Assembly: GCA_003344405.1 (NCBI GenBank)
Contig: NOWV01000082.1
Span: 62,001-126,000, forward strand
Direction: 5' to 3'
DNA: 64,000 bases
Origin: Trichoplax sp. H2
Lineage: Eukaryota > Placozoa > Uniplacotomia > Trichoplacea
Part shown: positions 38,201-50,284 of the stretch, in pieces
How positions within the stretch are numbered: the stretch's first letter is position 1
Layout of the letters: each line of letters opens with the position of its first letter
Notes under the pieces: model-generated
Told to the model about the DNA's origin: nothing
Databases searched by the model: none
The model's input: only the letters and a program-made list of their open reading frames with translations
Position numbers and translations under genes: made by a program

Positions 38201-39774
38201 GTTGAAATGTACAGTACATACTGGTATAGTTATCTGTAAAATGTAATTGCGTAATTGCAGCTAACAGCATACAGTATTTGCTAATTTCACATTACAGTGT
38301 ACGTTAATGAGCTGGAGATCAATTTTCTTCGCCATATGGAACAAATTCATCTACAATTCTGAATTATATTCTCAATATGAGCTGTTGACAACACTACACA
38401 CAGCAATCGTATTACGACATACGGTACTTAGCAATAAACTACAGTAGCAAAAGCCAGCACAGTTCCGTACATACAATGCTATGTTCCAGTACAGCTGGTT
38501 ATTAGTTTAAAAGAAAGTTCATATTATAACGAAATTCGTATGTTGTGCGTAGACCCAAAGTATTTTCGTAAGGTATCTAGCGAACTCTTAGTGGTACATG
38601 CTGGTACAGTTGCATAATACATGAGCAAAATAACGAAATTTTAACTGGATCAACGAAATAGTCTTGAAGCGCTTACTTCCGTAAAGCAAGCTAGCTCTTA
38701 AAACTAGGTACATAATTGTACTGCATGTACCAGTGTGGACACTGGTACTGTACAGTATATGCGTGTGTGTATTTATGGTTGAGATCGCAATACCGTACAG
38801 TAATAGTAGGTGGTCGCGTAGCAGGTTGGTTAAATGTATTTAATGACTAGCTATCGAACACGATGCAGAGGAGATTCAGAGGATAGTCTTTATTGCGATC
38901 TCCGTATGCAACTATACAGTAATTTTATTAGCATAGTGTATCTACATATCCACTGTGTTTTGATTACATATTTACGCACTATCAACATATTTTACTCTTC
39001 ATGTGTTGTTACGTTGTTACCAGTGGTTCTAGGGCTCCGCGGAGATCTAAGTGGTTCTAGGGCTCCGCGGAGATCTAAGTGGTTCTAGGGCTCCGCGGAG
39101 ATCTAAGATCCCCAAACAACACTGGTTGTCACATAGATACAAAGATACGGGTAAGTGGTTCTACCATCGCGTTACGCCTGATGAAATTAGCATAGCTTAA
39201 TGATGAATGCGGGACTGTCCTCTGTAATTACGTGATGGCATCTATCGTATTTATATGCAGTTAATTCTCGTTTAACTTAATTTTTAAGTATCAGTACTGT
39301 ATACTGTAAACATACTGTATTGTAGAAAGCAGTATTCATATGGAATACAACGCAAAATCCGAAATCAGATCTGTACCGAAATTGTTAATAAAAATCAAAA
39401 AACTAAAAAACCAGTCGATCGATTGTTCGGCTGGTATTGGGATTAGTGGATGAAGAAGAATTGTATTTGCATACTATGGAGAATACCAACCAGGGGCTTC
39501 TTTCTTAAATTTTAGAAGTCCTGATTATCAAAACGTCGAGTTGCATTATACTCGCCATCAATTACTGTAATTAATTAATCAATATACAGTACAGTACAGT
39601 ACAGTACTGTACAGTACATCTCACAGTACTGTACAACGGCAGCGCGATTAATCTAATGTTCATGCAAAGAGATATAAGATCATCTAATTACTGTACACGT
39701 ATAAAATAACATACGTTGTTTTCACGAAATTCTTTGAGTTGATCGGCAGCCTTATCTCTGGAATTTTTTGACAT
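35263..39774 (-). CDS. CAT: Catalase (haem, typical small-to-medium subunit animal type)
   Basis: Breaks down hydrogen peroxide. Exon 1 (39774-39715) encodes 20 residues beginning [16 protein letters not shown], matching the animal DPASDQ N-terminus, and is separated by a 1.67 kb intron from exon 2 (from 38042), which holds [31 protein letters not shown] and the catalytic His in VVHAKG. Further exons: [20 protein letters not shown] with MAVRFSTV (about 37530-37430), [19 protein letters not shown] (about 37250), [13 protein letters not shown] with the catalytic Asn (about 37190), [12 protein letters not shown] (about 37000), [20 protein letters not shown] (about 36840), [54 protein letters not shown] (about 36190), [17 protein letters not shown] with the haem-ligating Tyr (about 36010), [10 protein letters not shown], and a helical C-terminus. 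The final exon (35311-35263) ends GLGLWEM, with no visible SKL-type or KANL-type peroxisomal tail. Confidence 0.97.
39023..39106. repeat. Perfect tandem triplication, 3 x 28 bp, in catalase intron 1
   Basis: Units at 39023-39050, 39051-39078 and 39079-39106 are identical. Each holds the GC-rich palindrome CTCCGCGGAG followed by AGATCT. A truncated echo (GTGGTTCTA) follows at about 39154. The unit is far more GC-rich than its surroundings. Confidence 0.95.
39583..39640. repeat. TACTG/CAGTA array inside catalase intron 1
   Basis: A run of CAGTA units switching to TACTG, 75 bp downstream of catalase exon 1. With the array at 39943-40250, exon 1 is bracketed on both sides. Confidence 0.85.
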
Positions 39775-39942
39775 CTTTTTCGGATTTCTGGACGTGAATC
39801 GGGCGATGACAGAGCTGATGTGAGCGTAGCCTCAACCGGTAGTATGGCAACTGTTGAACTGAGTGCACAGGTCAAATTTTATCCCTACAAAAACCTCGCC
39901 AACTCCCATGCTCGAAAATATTGACACAGGCTCACATGCTCA

Positions 39943-40250
39943 ACTACAGTACTGTACTGTATGTACTGTAAGATGCCGGACTCTAATGTACAGTACTGTA
40001 CTGTACTGTACTGTACTGTACTGTACTGTACAGTACTCTCCTCTAATAACTGCTCTGTAGTTGCTGTACTGTACAGTACTGTACTGTACTGTACGGTACA
40101 AAGTCCGTTGCTAATTGTACGTACAGTACTATACTGTACACAGTACTGTACAGTAATCAAACCAAACTGCTTACTGTACTGTTACTGTACTGTACACTGT
40201 ACAATGTACTGTAAGAGGTCACGAATGAGTGCTGTACTGTACTGTACAAG
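39943..40250. repeat. TACTG/CAGTA palindromic array upstream of catalase
   Basis: The longest uninterrupted pentamer run in the window lies around 39988-40036 (about eight TACTG units before the orientation switch). The block starts about 170 bp from the catalase ATG and includes many dyads. Confidence 0.93.
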
Positions 40251-40564
40251 AGTGATTATTTTCGATGGCACCCCGAAAACATATAATTGTATAGGCTAAA
40301 TCAGACCCAAACTAGATAAATTCTATATCTGGTTGTAGCCTAATAGCTCAGGAATGCCAACTTGGTTCTTATTTCTCTAAGTAAAAATAACGGTCCGCCA
40401 TTAAAACGATTTTTTGCCATCTATTGACATAGTACGTTCATGTTATCATGATAATCTATCTTGGGAGATATGCTTCTATGGGTATATATAAATACTATAC
40501 AGGAATTTCAACGGAATACAACTTTAATTTTTTAACGAAGAGGAGACATCGAAAATAATCATAC

Positions 40565-40760
40565 TTGTACAGTAGTCATGGACTGCTAAATCTACTGTAC
40601 TGTACGGTAGTCCATGTTAACAGTACTGTACGGTAGTCCATGTTAACAGTACTGTACGTACAGTACAATTTTTGTAAAATACTGTACTGTACTGTACTGT
40701 AACAGTTTCGTCTGTTTTCGTTATTCAAGTACTGTACTGTACTGACCGTACTGTAATGTT
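40565..40760. repeat. TACTG/CAGTA array with embedded short duplication
   Basis: Contains two copies of a 30-bp segment (CTGTACGGTAGTCCATGTTA at about 40600 and 40629) within the array. It lies between the catalase upstream region and the 3' end of the peptidase gene; 40761-41153 shows nothing else. Confidence 0.85.
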
Positions 40761-41153
40761 TACAATTTAACTTGAACTTTGTAGTCAAGTACGCGGTTTA
40801 ATCTAGAAAAGAAATGTTTGAGGTGCAGGCTTTTTTATTACGCTGCATAAAGATAAACACTTTATTGACTAGCAAATAGTTCACGATCAATATTTCATGG
40901 CAGTAACATATTTCACCATTTAATCTACCGGTACTTAGCGTACTATTAGTACTATGCCAGGGACAACTCAACAAAAAATTGCAACCTTTCAGCCTAAATT
41001 GGATATGGCAAAATTTAAATTAATCAACTAGTATACTGTACTACACACAACTACCGTGAAGCAAGTTAAGGTTCAATCACTTCATGAATCAATAGGATCA
41101 GCGCAGCGTCCATTCTTCTTAAAAGAAGCACAGTACTCGGTGAAAAATGAACC

Positions 41154-42870
41154 TTACTTAGAAACACATGCACCTTGTGTTGCCCAATACAATTGATCCC
41201 ATCGACTGGGGTAATTAATATTGATCGGCTCGTCGATATGTACAGGATCATTGAAAGACATTCCCCATCGAAGCACAGAATCGGCTTGTACTTTGTTTAT
41301 GAAGCACTTTACCCCTGATGGAGCAGTACTCAAAGATCGTAAGCAGTTGCTATTACAAAACACACCAGTAGCTCCATCCACCACATTCATGTCAATTGCG
41401 TGGCCAATCATATGATTACTGCGAGAAGCCGGTTGCACAATAGCACCACTGACGTCAGCGTTCGCACGATATGAGCTTGTGATGTACACCTAATAACAGG
41501 AAGATACTCAAGAATGATTCCCTTTACCTCTACAGTACAGTACTGTATACTGTAGTATGGTGTACTGTACTGTACATACAGTATCTACAGTACATTTGTA
41601 ATAGCTGAGTTTATACAGTACTGTACTGTACTGTACAGTATGTGAAAAGAATCTTATGATTTAAACAGTGCTACATAAACAATCAATCCTACTACAGTAG
41701 TACCTGTACATTACAAGATGAAGCCCAACTATTAATTTTGTCCATTTGTGGCACGAAACCAACTTCAACGGTGCATGTTGAACCGATTATCTTAGATCCT
41801 GTGTACTTTGTCAGAGGACAACCTCCTATCGATAAAGAACATATAGAATGCTTACTATTGATAGGGTCTAGAAGATAGCCTAATAATAACATTAGTCGTG
41901 CACGATCGTCCATTGTTTCTTACGTTGTTTAGCATTACTATTCGTCAGTTACTGTACAATTTAAACTGTATTTAAAAATCTAGATTTTAAAATAAGTAAA
42001 CTCCCAACAGCTTCACGGTTTAGTGTACATAAGTAGCCATCTCCTGATATAAATTCTTAAGGAATTCTATTTAATAAAAGTCAACTATCGCCGTTTCAAA
42101 TACTGATCCAACACCATCTTAAAAAATTACAAAAACTGGTGTTTGAGACGTTTCAGCATAGAATTCTGAACATCCAAGTTAAAATTCACAACGCTAAAAA
42201 CAGCGTTGTACTGTACTGTACTGTACAGTACAATGTGCACGTTACAATGTGCACATTATACTGTACTGTACTGTACTGTACTAAAAGAAGAGAAACCATT
42301 CTTAGTTACTGTATTACCGCTGCTTCCACCAGTACAACACTTGACATTGGACGGCCCAGGGCAATAACCCGCGTAAGTTGTTCCACTGCAATGGCTTGTA
42401 AGCATGCAGTTACCAGTATTGCTTTTACAAGACTGACCTTTGACAGCAAAAACGAAGTTCACAGTCAATCATTTGCTGATTCACATTTGTAAATAATAAT
42501 GCAGTCTAGATATCAAAGATAATTGCCTACTTTACGCGTATAGCATTTTTGCTAGGCTCGCACTGAGAGTGACAACACTGTACCATAGCTGTACTACTCA
42601 CCTACTTTAGGACAGCACTGGATATTCCATGGCCCAGCACATTGCCCAGTTATGGTCGACCCAGTATGACAATTTTGATAGTCTTGGCAACTACCCCAGC
42701 TACCATTACAGTCTTCACCAAGACCATGGGCTAAGTACAGTATGTAAATATCATGTTATATATAATATGACGAATACCTTTCAAAATACTAACCGGAGTA
42801 AATTAAAATGATATAAAATAATATAATTACCACAGGCAAATATAACGGCGAAGATAGTAAAAATTTTCAT
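41154..42870 (-). CDS. Secreted Cys-rich M15-type (D-Ala-D-Ala carboxypeptidase-like) peptidase
   Basis: Five exons (42870-42831, 42730-42602, 42437-42318, 41825-41704, 41489-41154) join at GT-AG sites to 747 nt, a 248-residue protein. Exon 1 is a signal peptide (MKIFTIFAVIFAC). Exons 2 and 3 each encode a small Cys-rich module ending in the same signature: GQCAGPWNIQCC and GYCPGPSNVKCC. The C-terminal domain has SNHMIGHAIDMN, which fits the SxHxxGxAxD zinc-ligand motif of M15 peptidases (VanX/VanY/DacA-like), and DPVHID at the position of the second zinc-binding histidine. M15 enzymes cut D-amino-acid bonds of bacterial peptidoglycan, so I infer an extracellular antibacterial or digestive role. 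Introns and a eukaryotic signal exon argue against bacterial contamination. An Asp-Pro-Val-His replaces the usual Glu-Pro-Trp-His. No specific gene name is justified. Confidence 0.85.
41532..41645. repeat. TACTG/CAGTA array within peptidase intron 4
   Basis: Several dyads lie between the M15 exon (ends 41489) and exon 4 (begins 41704). It is one of two arrays inside this gene. Confidence 0.85.
42208..42285. repeat. TACTG/CAGTA array within peptidase intron 3
   Basis: TACTG runs at 42208-42235 and 42259-42283, with a short duplicated GTTACAATGTGCAC-like spacer between them. It lies 33 bp from exon 3. Confidence 0.85.
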
Positions 42871-45800
42871 ATTTTCGTGATAATTCGATTATGCAGTGAA
42901 ATTATTTATCTACCTGCTTCTGAAGTGTGTAAAATTCTACCAACAGTAGATATTTATACCTATTCATCTTCATGGTGTCTAAGTAATGCCATGTTCGTTG
43001 ATAATTATAATATGTTTTAACTGTAAAGTCAATATTTCCATCAACGACCCAAAAGGTTTTCTATTCTCTGATAACTATAAATTACATATACTAATAGTAA
43101 ACAAAAATTGAGATTGGTTAATTTATAATTGTATATACGTTTGCATGCTAATAAAACAAAAGCGAAGCCTTACAATTTACATAGCTATTTACTTCTAATC
43201 TCCATTTGAACGCCTCACATTAGTAAACAAATTATAAAGAGATTCTCTACATTTTCATAGGAATCCTTAACAACGTAATATATCATGAAATTAAAATGTT
43301 ATAGTAAGCTTTAACTTAAAACCCTCTAATTAACTATCCAAAACATAAACTTATCAACAAAATATAGAAAAATACTTTTCTCATTCTCCTTTTTTGAAGG
43401 TATATATCGCGCTTAACAAGAATCTCTTAAGACTGTTAAAATTTATCTACTTAAAAATGAGGCAAAACTGAACGATCACCATCCTGTGCTTTTGAGCGTT
43501 AGGTTTTACATTCAGATAACAACATACAGAATTACTCTGAATACGATGTCCAATAAACAAGAAAACTATGGCGATAAAGTAGACATAATACTATGATCAT
43601 TATATACCATTTTTAATAATGCTGTATAACATGTAGGATTAGCAATTACTGTAAGAAAAGTGGCTAATGAGCGTATCATCATACTGCATCGTACTTGTTA
43701 ACCTTAAAATAAATTAAATACGCTTCGAGATACTACGACTAATTACATCATATTACAAGAAATTATGGGATATGCAAATATGTACTGATTCGCTAAAACA
43801 GCAATACAGTAGTTAGGCAAACGAATTATAATTAATTAGATAATATAATATTATATATTTTCAAATTATGATATTTTGTAATTACCAAAGATGGCATCAT
43901 TAGTACTCCAGAACAACCAGTTCCTTAATCTCTTCATATACTTCTTAACATACACCATTGAACACTTATGTCTGTAACATTATATATAGTTCGCTTGACT
44001 GTTATTCATAACTGCTTAGCTGCAGTGTATAATATCAAGCATCTGTTACTTTAGACTATTCAGATATTTTATTAATTTGTATTGAGGATCGACTACAGTA
44101 ATAGCCAAATAGTCTCCTAAAGATTTATCAAGAACCAAGTAGGACTATAGGATTTTTCTTTTTTAGCTATATGCGATAGACCCCTAAACTAAAGCAAATT
44201 GATGACCTTGAAGATAAGGTTTGCTTTCTATGAAGAACATTTGACGTAACTTTTTAAATTACTTGTACAATTACCTCATTATTGTTAAATCCAATAAAAT
44301 TAAATGAGAAATTAAGTCAACTGTTAAATAAAATAAGTTAAGGGTCTCCATGTTTATAGCCGATTATAATCAATCATTGCTCTTAAGAGGTTCGTTTCGA
44401 GGTAGTAACTGTCAAAAACAATATCTAACTACACCGTTCGCCAAAAAAGTAAACAAAATCCTATGTTCCTATCAAAACTACGGCAATAAGCAAGTACCGG
44501 TACTTGTATTAGCAAAGTATATACTATAATTATAGAAACTAACTTTAACTGAGCTAATTGATGGTATAAAGAAAATAGGGTAAATTTCTATAAAATATGA
44601 GTAATCGCAAAGTTTGATCATCTATAAAAATGCTTGTATATAGTGCAGAACTAATATTTATAATTACTAGGATAAAATACGTATATTAAATTTATATATT
44701 TCCCGTTTCTCCGCTCTTATTACTACATATAGACTTTAAAGTAGTAACTTAGCTCATCCTTTGCTATGATGTATATTTTTTTAATTTTCGCAAAACATTA
44801 AACCGGAACTTAATCTTTTAAAAAAACTTAATCTAGTATAAACGATAGTTTCTACCAGTGCTCCATACAATGCAATGTCAATGAGTACATGTATTGCATA
44901 TACGAGTGGATAGAGCTAAACTTTTATATCTTAGAAACTACAGTACAAATACAGTACCAAATGTTTAATCTAAGCAGCTTGATATTCTGAACACTATGAA
45001 TCCTACGATATAAAAGTGCAATAATTTAGTTAACATATTTAATTCATATAGAATGTACTACTGTAAAAGTTGTCCAATTTTCATCACTTCCTCACACCGC
45101 TTAAATTCAGATACTCTTTAATATTGCACATATCTGTTGGGAAATGATATAAAATCATGGAAAAGCTATAGCCAAGCCAGTCTATATACTGTACACTAAG
45201 GTAGTTAGTTTATTCTGAAATGCTTTAGATAGCTTAGCTTTTCTTCATGGCTTTATTAAACCCTTAAGTTACGTTCTTTGATAATTTTTATATATTTTAT
45301 GTAATTAACGACGTATGCCTGAGCAATTCCAGAGCGATAATTTAGTTGAGTTATTGTTTTGTGATTAGCTAAAGTCGCATAAACCTGTTTTATTTCTTAT
45401 GTATCTTTAGTAGATGCAAAAAGTAATATATCATATATTTAAAAAGAGAGAAGAAATAGTATAGAGATTACCGTAATGTATTAAGAGTAGAAGCATTAAA
45501 TTAAAAGTTTTGACTTAGAAATATATGGGGACTCTACTTTCGAATTCTTGTATTATAAATCTCGCTTTGTAACAGTATAGATTCAGTTAAAACAAGATCA
45601 CTATTGTTTTTAATTCTACCTTGTAATCATGGATATTCCTATGAATGCTAATCAGCTGACAGTTGCGATTAAATCTTATAACTATTCTACATTACGATTA
45701 TGGGCGACACAAGTATAAAAGCCATCGACTTTCGATCAATAAAGGAAATACGTATGAGTTAGTAGATAATTTTGCGCAAACTTTAACTATTTGTACAATT

Positions 45801-47680
45801 TCCAGTATCCTATGCTACTGTAGTTGAAAGTAAAATGAACTTTCAATACAATTGTTAGTATCAACTTAGACAATGATACTCTACGATCAGGACTACTAAA
45901 AAATTCTTAGTAACTTTTGGTAATATACCACCTATAGAATATATTTTACGCTTTGGACATAGACATAGTAATCTCTAGGCTCAGTATATTAATTTTTGCT
46001 AATAATTTTCACTTTGAACTTTATTTGAGCTAAATTGATTTGTGTGTTATTTTGTATATAGATAACTGGCCTTATAGACGTTAAAAATTTTCAATCACTT
46101 CTTTTATATTTGAAAATCGGAATAGTGTTCTATAGCTGACTTTTAAACGCAGATAAACACTGCCCAGCTTTGTACGCTTTAGATTTTAATAGCGCTGTAC
46201 TTAGCGAAATGAATGGGAACACTGTATGCTCTAGAGATGAAAGCGGTATCTGCTAACTTCAAATATTTCAGTATTGAATCAGGGAATCTTATAAACTTTG
46301 TAGGTGAATCTGTATCTCATAATATTCAGACTATATGAGCTAGGATATTTTAGCAAAGTAGGTGTGTTTTTAATAAATAATTTGGTAATTATCACAATGC
46401 AGTATTGACATAAGCGATGCCAGTAACCGTGCATGCCCGTATCGGACGGATATGAGCAATAAGATATACGTACAGTAGGAATCATCTCTTACTCGTTGCA
46501 AAGAATTATTCTTATACTGCAAAATTACTCTACAACTACTGTATGTCATTGCAAGTTTTAATGGGAATAGGTTGCTTGTAAATTCGCGACAATTGATTTA
46601 ATGATAAGAACGATGTACTCGTACTGTACATGAAAGCGGAATACTCTTGATCAAACTGGTAAAGCTATAAGAATATACGCATTCTTGTAAGGACTCTACT
46701 GTAGCCTTTAGTAAGATTTTAGGATATTAGTACTACGTTATGTACTACATGTGTAAAGAGATAACTGCTAGTAAACTTTTTAAGAAAGACTAATTCAGGA
46801 AACGTAAATTGTTATTGTACTCAGTTGTTATATTAGAAACAATAGCAAACATGTTAATAAATGAAAATAATTTAATTACTTCTATGAAACCAAACAAGAT
46901 GTATTACAAATATTACAATAACGCTTTACTGCGATAAGATCTAAATCAAAGGATCTAATTACTTATGGCACTATCGCCGTAAAACGAATTAGTACAACAC
47001 ATTTAGTTAACGGGAATATATGTTGTAGTAATGATCATAATACGTGTTTCGAGGAGTTTTAACTACAAAATTAAAACGATCAAGTATTCAATACCGAGAA
47101 CAGTATTGTTATCAAAACACTACACATAGCAAAGGTACTCCACAATAGCTGAAATGTTTTTGAGTAGATATTAGTAATCGAAATCTAATAGCAATGATTA
47201 CATGCACAACACAAAATACTTTTCAAATTATAATTAATTGTTTGCTTTACTGTATAAATTCTTTACTGATTGCTAGAATCCTGAAGTAATAACATTTACT
47301 TTTCTGTCAGTGTTAAATGTAAGTAACACCATATGAGTACATATGCGAAATGCGTAACTTAGTAATTTGACATAGATATTGTCTTAATGACTTGAATTAA
47401 GTATCTATTATATAATGCATGATCATGATATGTATAGTACAATATAAAGAATTAAGTAAAAATTAATCAGTAGTGCAATTAGTTCATATATTGCAAAGCC
47501 AAATAGTAATGGATTACATATATTTGACTTATACTGTTGCAATTGTTATGTTCAATCAATAACAGTAAATGTCAACCGTGCTCCATCGTTAATGATTATA
47601 TAATAACATCTTCATTAGCCTTATAACAGTTTACTATGACGTACAGTACTGTATTAAACCCTGACGATATTAAATTAGTT
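42871..47680. other. 4.8-kb gene-poor, array-free stretch
   Basis: Very AT-rich, with no exon I can assign. There are isolated TACTGTA copies but no array. The most protein-like part is 45629-45827, listed among the findings. It may include the peptidase promoter and the 3' UTR of the BCL2-like gene. Confidence 0.5.
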
Positions 47681-50050
47681 TCATCTATTAAACAGAAAGT
47701 ATGCACAAGTACCAATAGCAACAGCCATAGTTGCAGTAAAAATACTAGACTTTTCATTCTCATTTTTCTTGTCGAAATGATCCAGAAAGCCATCCTAAGA
47801 AGAATATGCATATCTTTAACGTAATATAGTTTGGCTATTGCTAAATGTAGTCAGTCAAAAAATGAACATCGCTAGCAAAAATGCGTAAATATAACCATTT
47901 TAACAAACTTAAAGGTATCTTAGTGGCGACCTTTTTAACTGTACCTCATACGAGATATCAAATCATTACTGTAGTAGGAGCCTACCGTACGTATGACATG
48001 TAATAATATTAATAAGCATCTTTTCCCATAACCCAACATAAATAAGTCACACTGCAAAAATGTTGATACTAGTACTTTCAATACATCTGACGGAACAATG
48101 TATTACTATGTTCCATTCTAACAATACGAAACTACACTAGGAGTTAGCAAAGATTACTGTAATAGGTGTTAATGTGATCAAAATAAACGCAGTGTCCACG
48201 GTAAACTATTGAAAAACCTGTATAACGATAGACAAAATATTTATCGAATCCATCTGTAAATGATGTTTAAATTTCAGTTCCATGTTATAAAATTTAATGG
48301 TTAGATAACATAATAACTAAAACGCCAATTGTATCTACTGCAAGATGCCTCAAAAATTATTTATTTATTATGACGAAGGGAAGAATGAATGTTACGGCAC
48401 TGTGGTGGTAGAATCTTAATTTCTAAAAGGTATACTATTAATATTAGCTATTTTTGTACTGCATTGATTATGAAACATACAGGTAGAATGCAAAAGTCTC
48501 AGCATACTGTAAAACGGTAACATTTCACATGGTCTCTAGTTTACTGACCTACAGTATTACTACATAATACTACATACCAATCCCGAACCGTCCTTCCCTT
48601 AAAAACTCCCGGCTTTTATACCCTCGACGGTAGATTATACTATTATACCGTAGGTGTCTGCAGAATCTACCGTAAGCCTTCCTAACACTTGAAAGTCCTA
48701 ATCATTGTGGTCCTTCCCTATGGTCCTAACATAGCTATTCTCTGTCATATTGTAGGTACTGCACTAATCTTAGCACTTTCGAAATGTCAGTTATGTTGTA
48801 CAGGTAGTGGTACAGTGTTCTTTCTTCAGTAACCTCTGGTATAAGTCTGTATGTACAAACTGCACGGGCTAGTAATTATAATATAATGGTGTAGTGCATT
48901 GGTTACAAAACATAAGATAACTGTAAAAACCTCTTAGCTAAAAGGGAAGGCGTATAAAATACAGTAGCACAGTATTAATAACAGGTGTACAGTAACTGTT
49001 TATTAACTGTAAACCAAAATCTTCGCACAGAAGAATTTCGGATAATGTTGTGTAGCACGATTTCTATATTACATTTCGTTGTCAGACTCAGACTTACATA
49101 TTCAGCGCAGTCAGTATCAGTGAATTGCACAATTTTTCGAACCTCACACGACTCAGGTAAGAAGATTGTAACGCATGAACTGGAAGTAAGTGCTGAAATT
49201 CATAGTCTTCGATTCGTGCATATATTTACGTTAGTTACTAATCTCCTATAGGTAAAAAATTTCGTAATCTCTTCTATATTTAGGGTTGGAGTAAATTACA
49301 CTACTTTCACTGCAAAGAATTTATTGTCCACCATACGTAGACTACATATCTGAAGTGCGTACAGTAATAACGAGCTCTGAATTAGCGCATCAGACTTATA
49401 GCCGCATTTTACCTGTATTTAGACTATAGTAAACGAAAAAATAGTAAAAATATCAAGACTATATGGGCCTACAGTAACATACATAGGAAGAAGGTCTACG
49501 AAAAGTTTACGACACAATTTATGCTCACCCAAGATCTGTTCGCTTCGATCCAGGTAGATAATTTCGTATGCATATATCTTGCAACCCATCCATAAACGCT
49601 CTTCACGTATTCAGGCATCCCATTTCGTTTAAAGTGGATCGCCAGCCTACTTGAAAAAACAATAAATGCGACTATCCTACCCCAGTTGATACCCGTAGAA
49701 AATAACTCATTAACGACACCCACAAACGTTGGGTAAGCAGTTGTATCCGTAATAGTTAATCTTTCGCACATATTACTGAAAGAATCCTTAAATTTTCCCT
49801 CCAATTCATTTCCAACTTCTTTCAAGCGTTCGGATACTTTCTTGGTTTTAACATCTTTTATATCACATCGATACGGTCCATCTAAAAGACCTTCATTAAA
49901 TAACCGAGACTGGATATAATCCTTGATTATATTCTTATAAACTAAGAACTGTTCGTCATCCAAGAAACCATTAGTACCTTTGAAGTTAGTCAATGTAGGT
50001 TTTAAAGTTTTTATTTTCTGAGAAGATGCCTCATCGAAGGAAGATGTCAT
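47681..50050 (-). CDS. BCL2/MCL1-like anti-apoptotic protein
   Basis: Two exons, 50050-49529 (174 codons) and 47794-47681 (38 codons with stop), join in phase 0 at TGG|GTGAGC..TTAG|GATGGC to give 211 residues. The chosen ATG (50050) is the first in frame; a TTG two codons earlier is not a likely start. BH3-like segment: VSERLKEVGNELEGKFKDSF (about residues 70-90). BH1: ELFSTGINWGRIVAF with a canonical NWGR. BH2 spans the splice: TWIEANRSW then DGFLDHF, the classic W-DGF form of survival members. The C-terminus has a hydrophobic anchor, IFTATMAVAIGTCAYFLF. Conserved NWGR and W-DGF favour a BCL2/BCL-XL/MCL1-type inhibitor that sequesters BAK-like effectors, but I cannot place it in one vertebrate subfamily. 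The 1.73-kb intron holds no other recognised gene. It is divergent to CDC37. Confidence 0.92.
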
Positions 50051-50284
50051 TTTCAATCTTGAAATATCTGTAAACTTATTTTACTTCCAATGCGTTTCAA
50101 ATACCTAAAAGTGGATCACATAATCTAGACTGCTCTAAGAAGCTATTCTTAACTTATTTTTCTAATTCCAAATGAAATTTTTTTTAATTTTACCGTCTCT
50201 AAGATGATGGTTAAATACGCAGTTACTAGTACAGATACGCGAAAAGTAAACGTAAAAATAATAAAAAAAAAAGTAGTCACCGTA

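Noticed and set aside
39885-40299. Overlapping open frames of 65-112 codons on both strands rich in Tyr-Cys-Thr-Val-Leu or Tyr-Ser-Thr-Val-Gln
   Set aside because: They are translations of the TACTG/CAGTA pentamer, which has no stop in several frames. The same peptide appears at 7012-7239, 14882-15085, 33.0-33.6 kb, 50.2-50.5 kb and 61.3-61.7 kb wherever the array occurs.
41154-42870. Bacterial contamination as the source of the M15 peptidase
   Set aside because: The gene is split by four GT-AG introns with consistent phases, has AT-rich host-like codons, and its introns carry the host's arrays.
46279-46485. 68-codon minus-strand open frame
   Set aside because: No motif, no splice partners, and composition as expected for AT-rich noncoding DNA.
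47596-47811. Signal-peptide-like hydrophobic open frame on the minus strand
   Set aside because: It is an alternative frame over exon 2 of the BCL2-like gene. The in-phase frame gives the DGFLDHF BH2 end and the membrane anchor.
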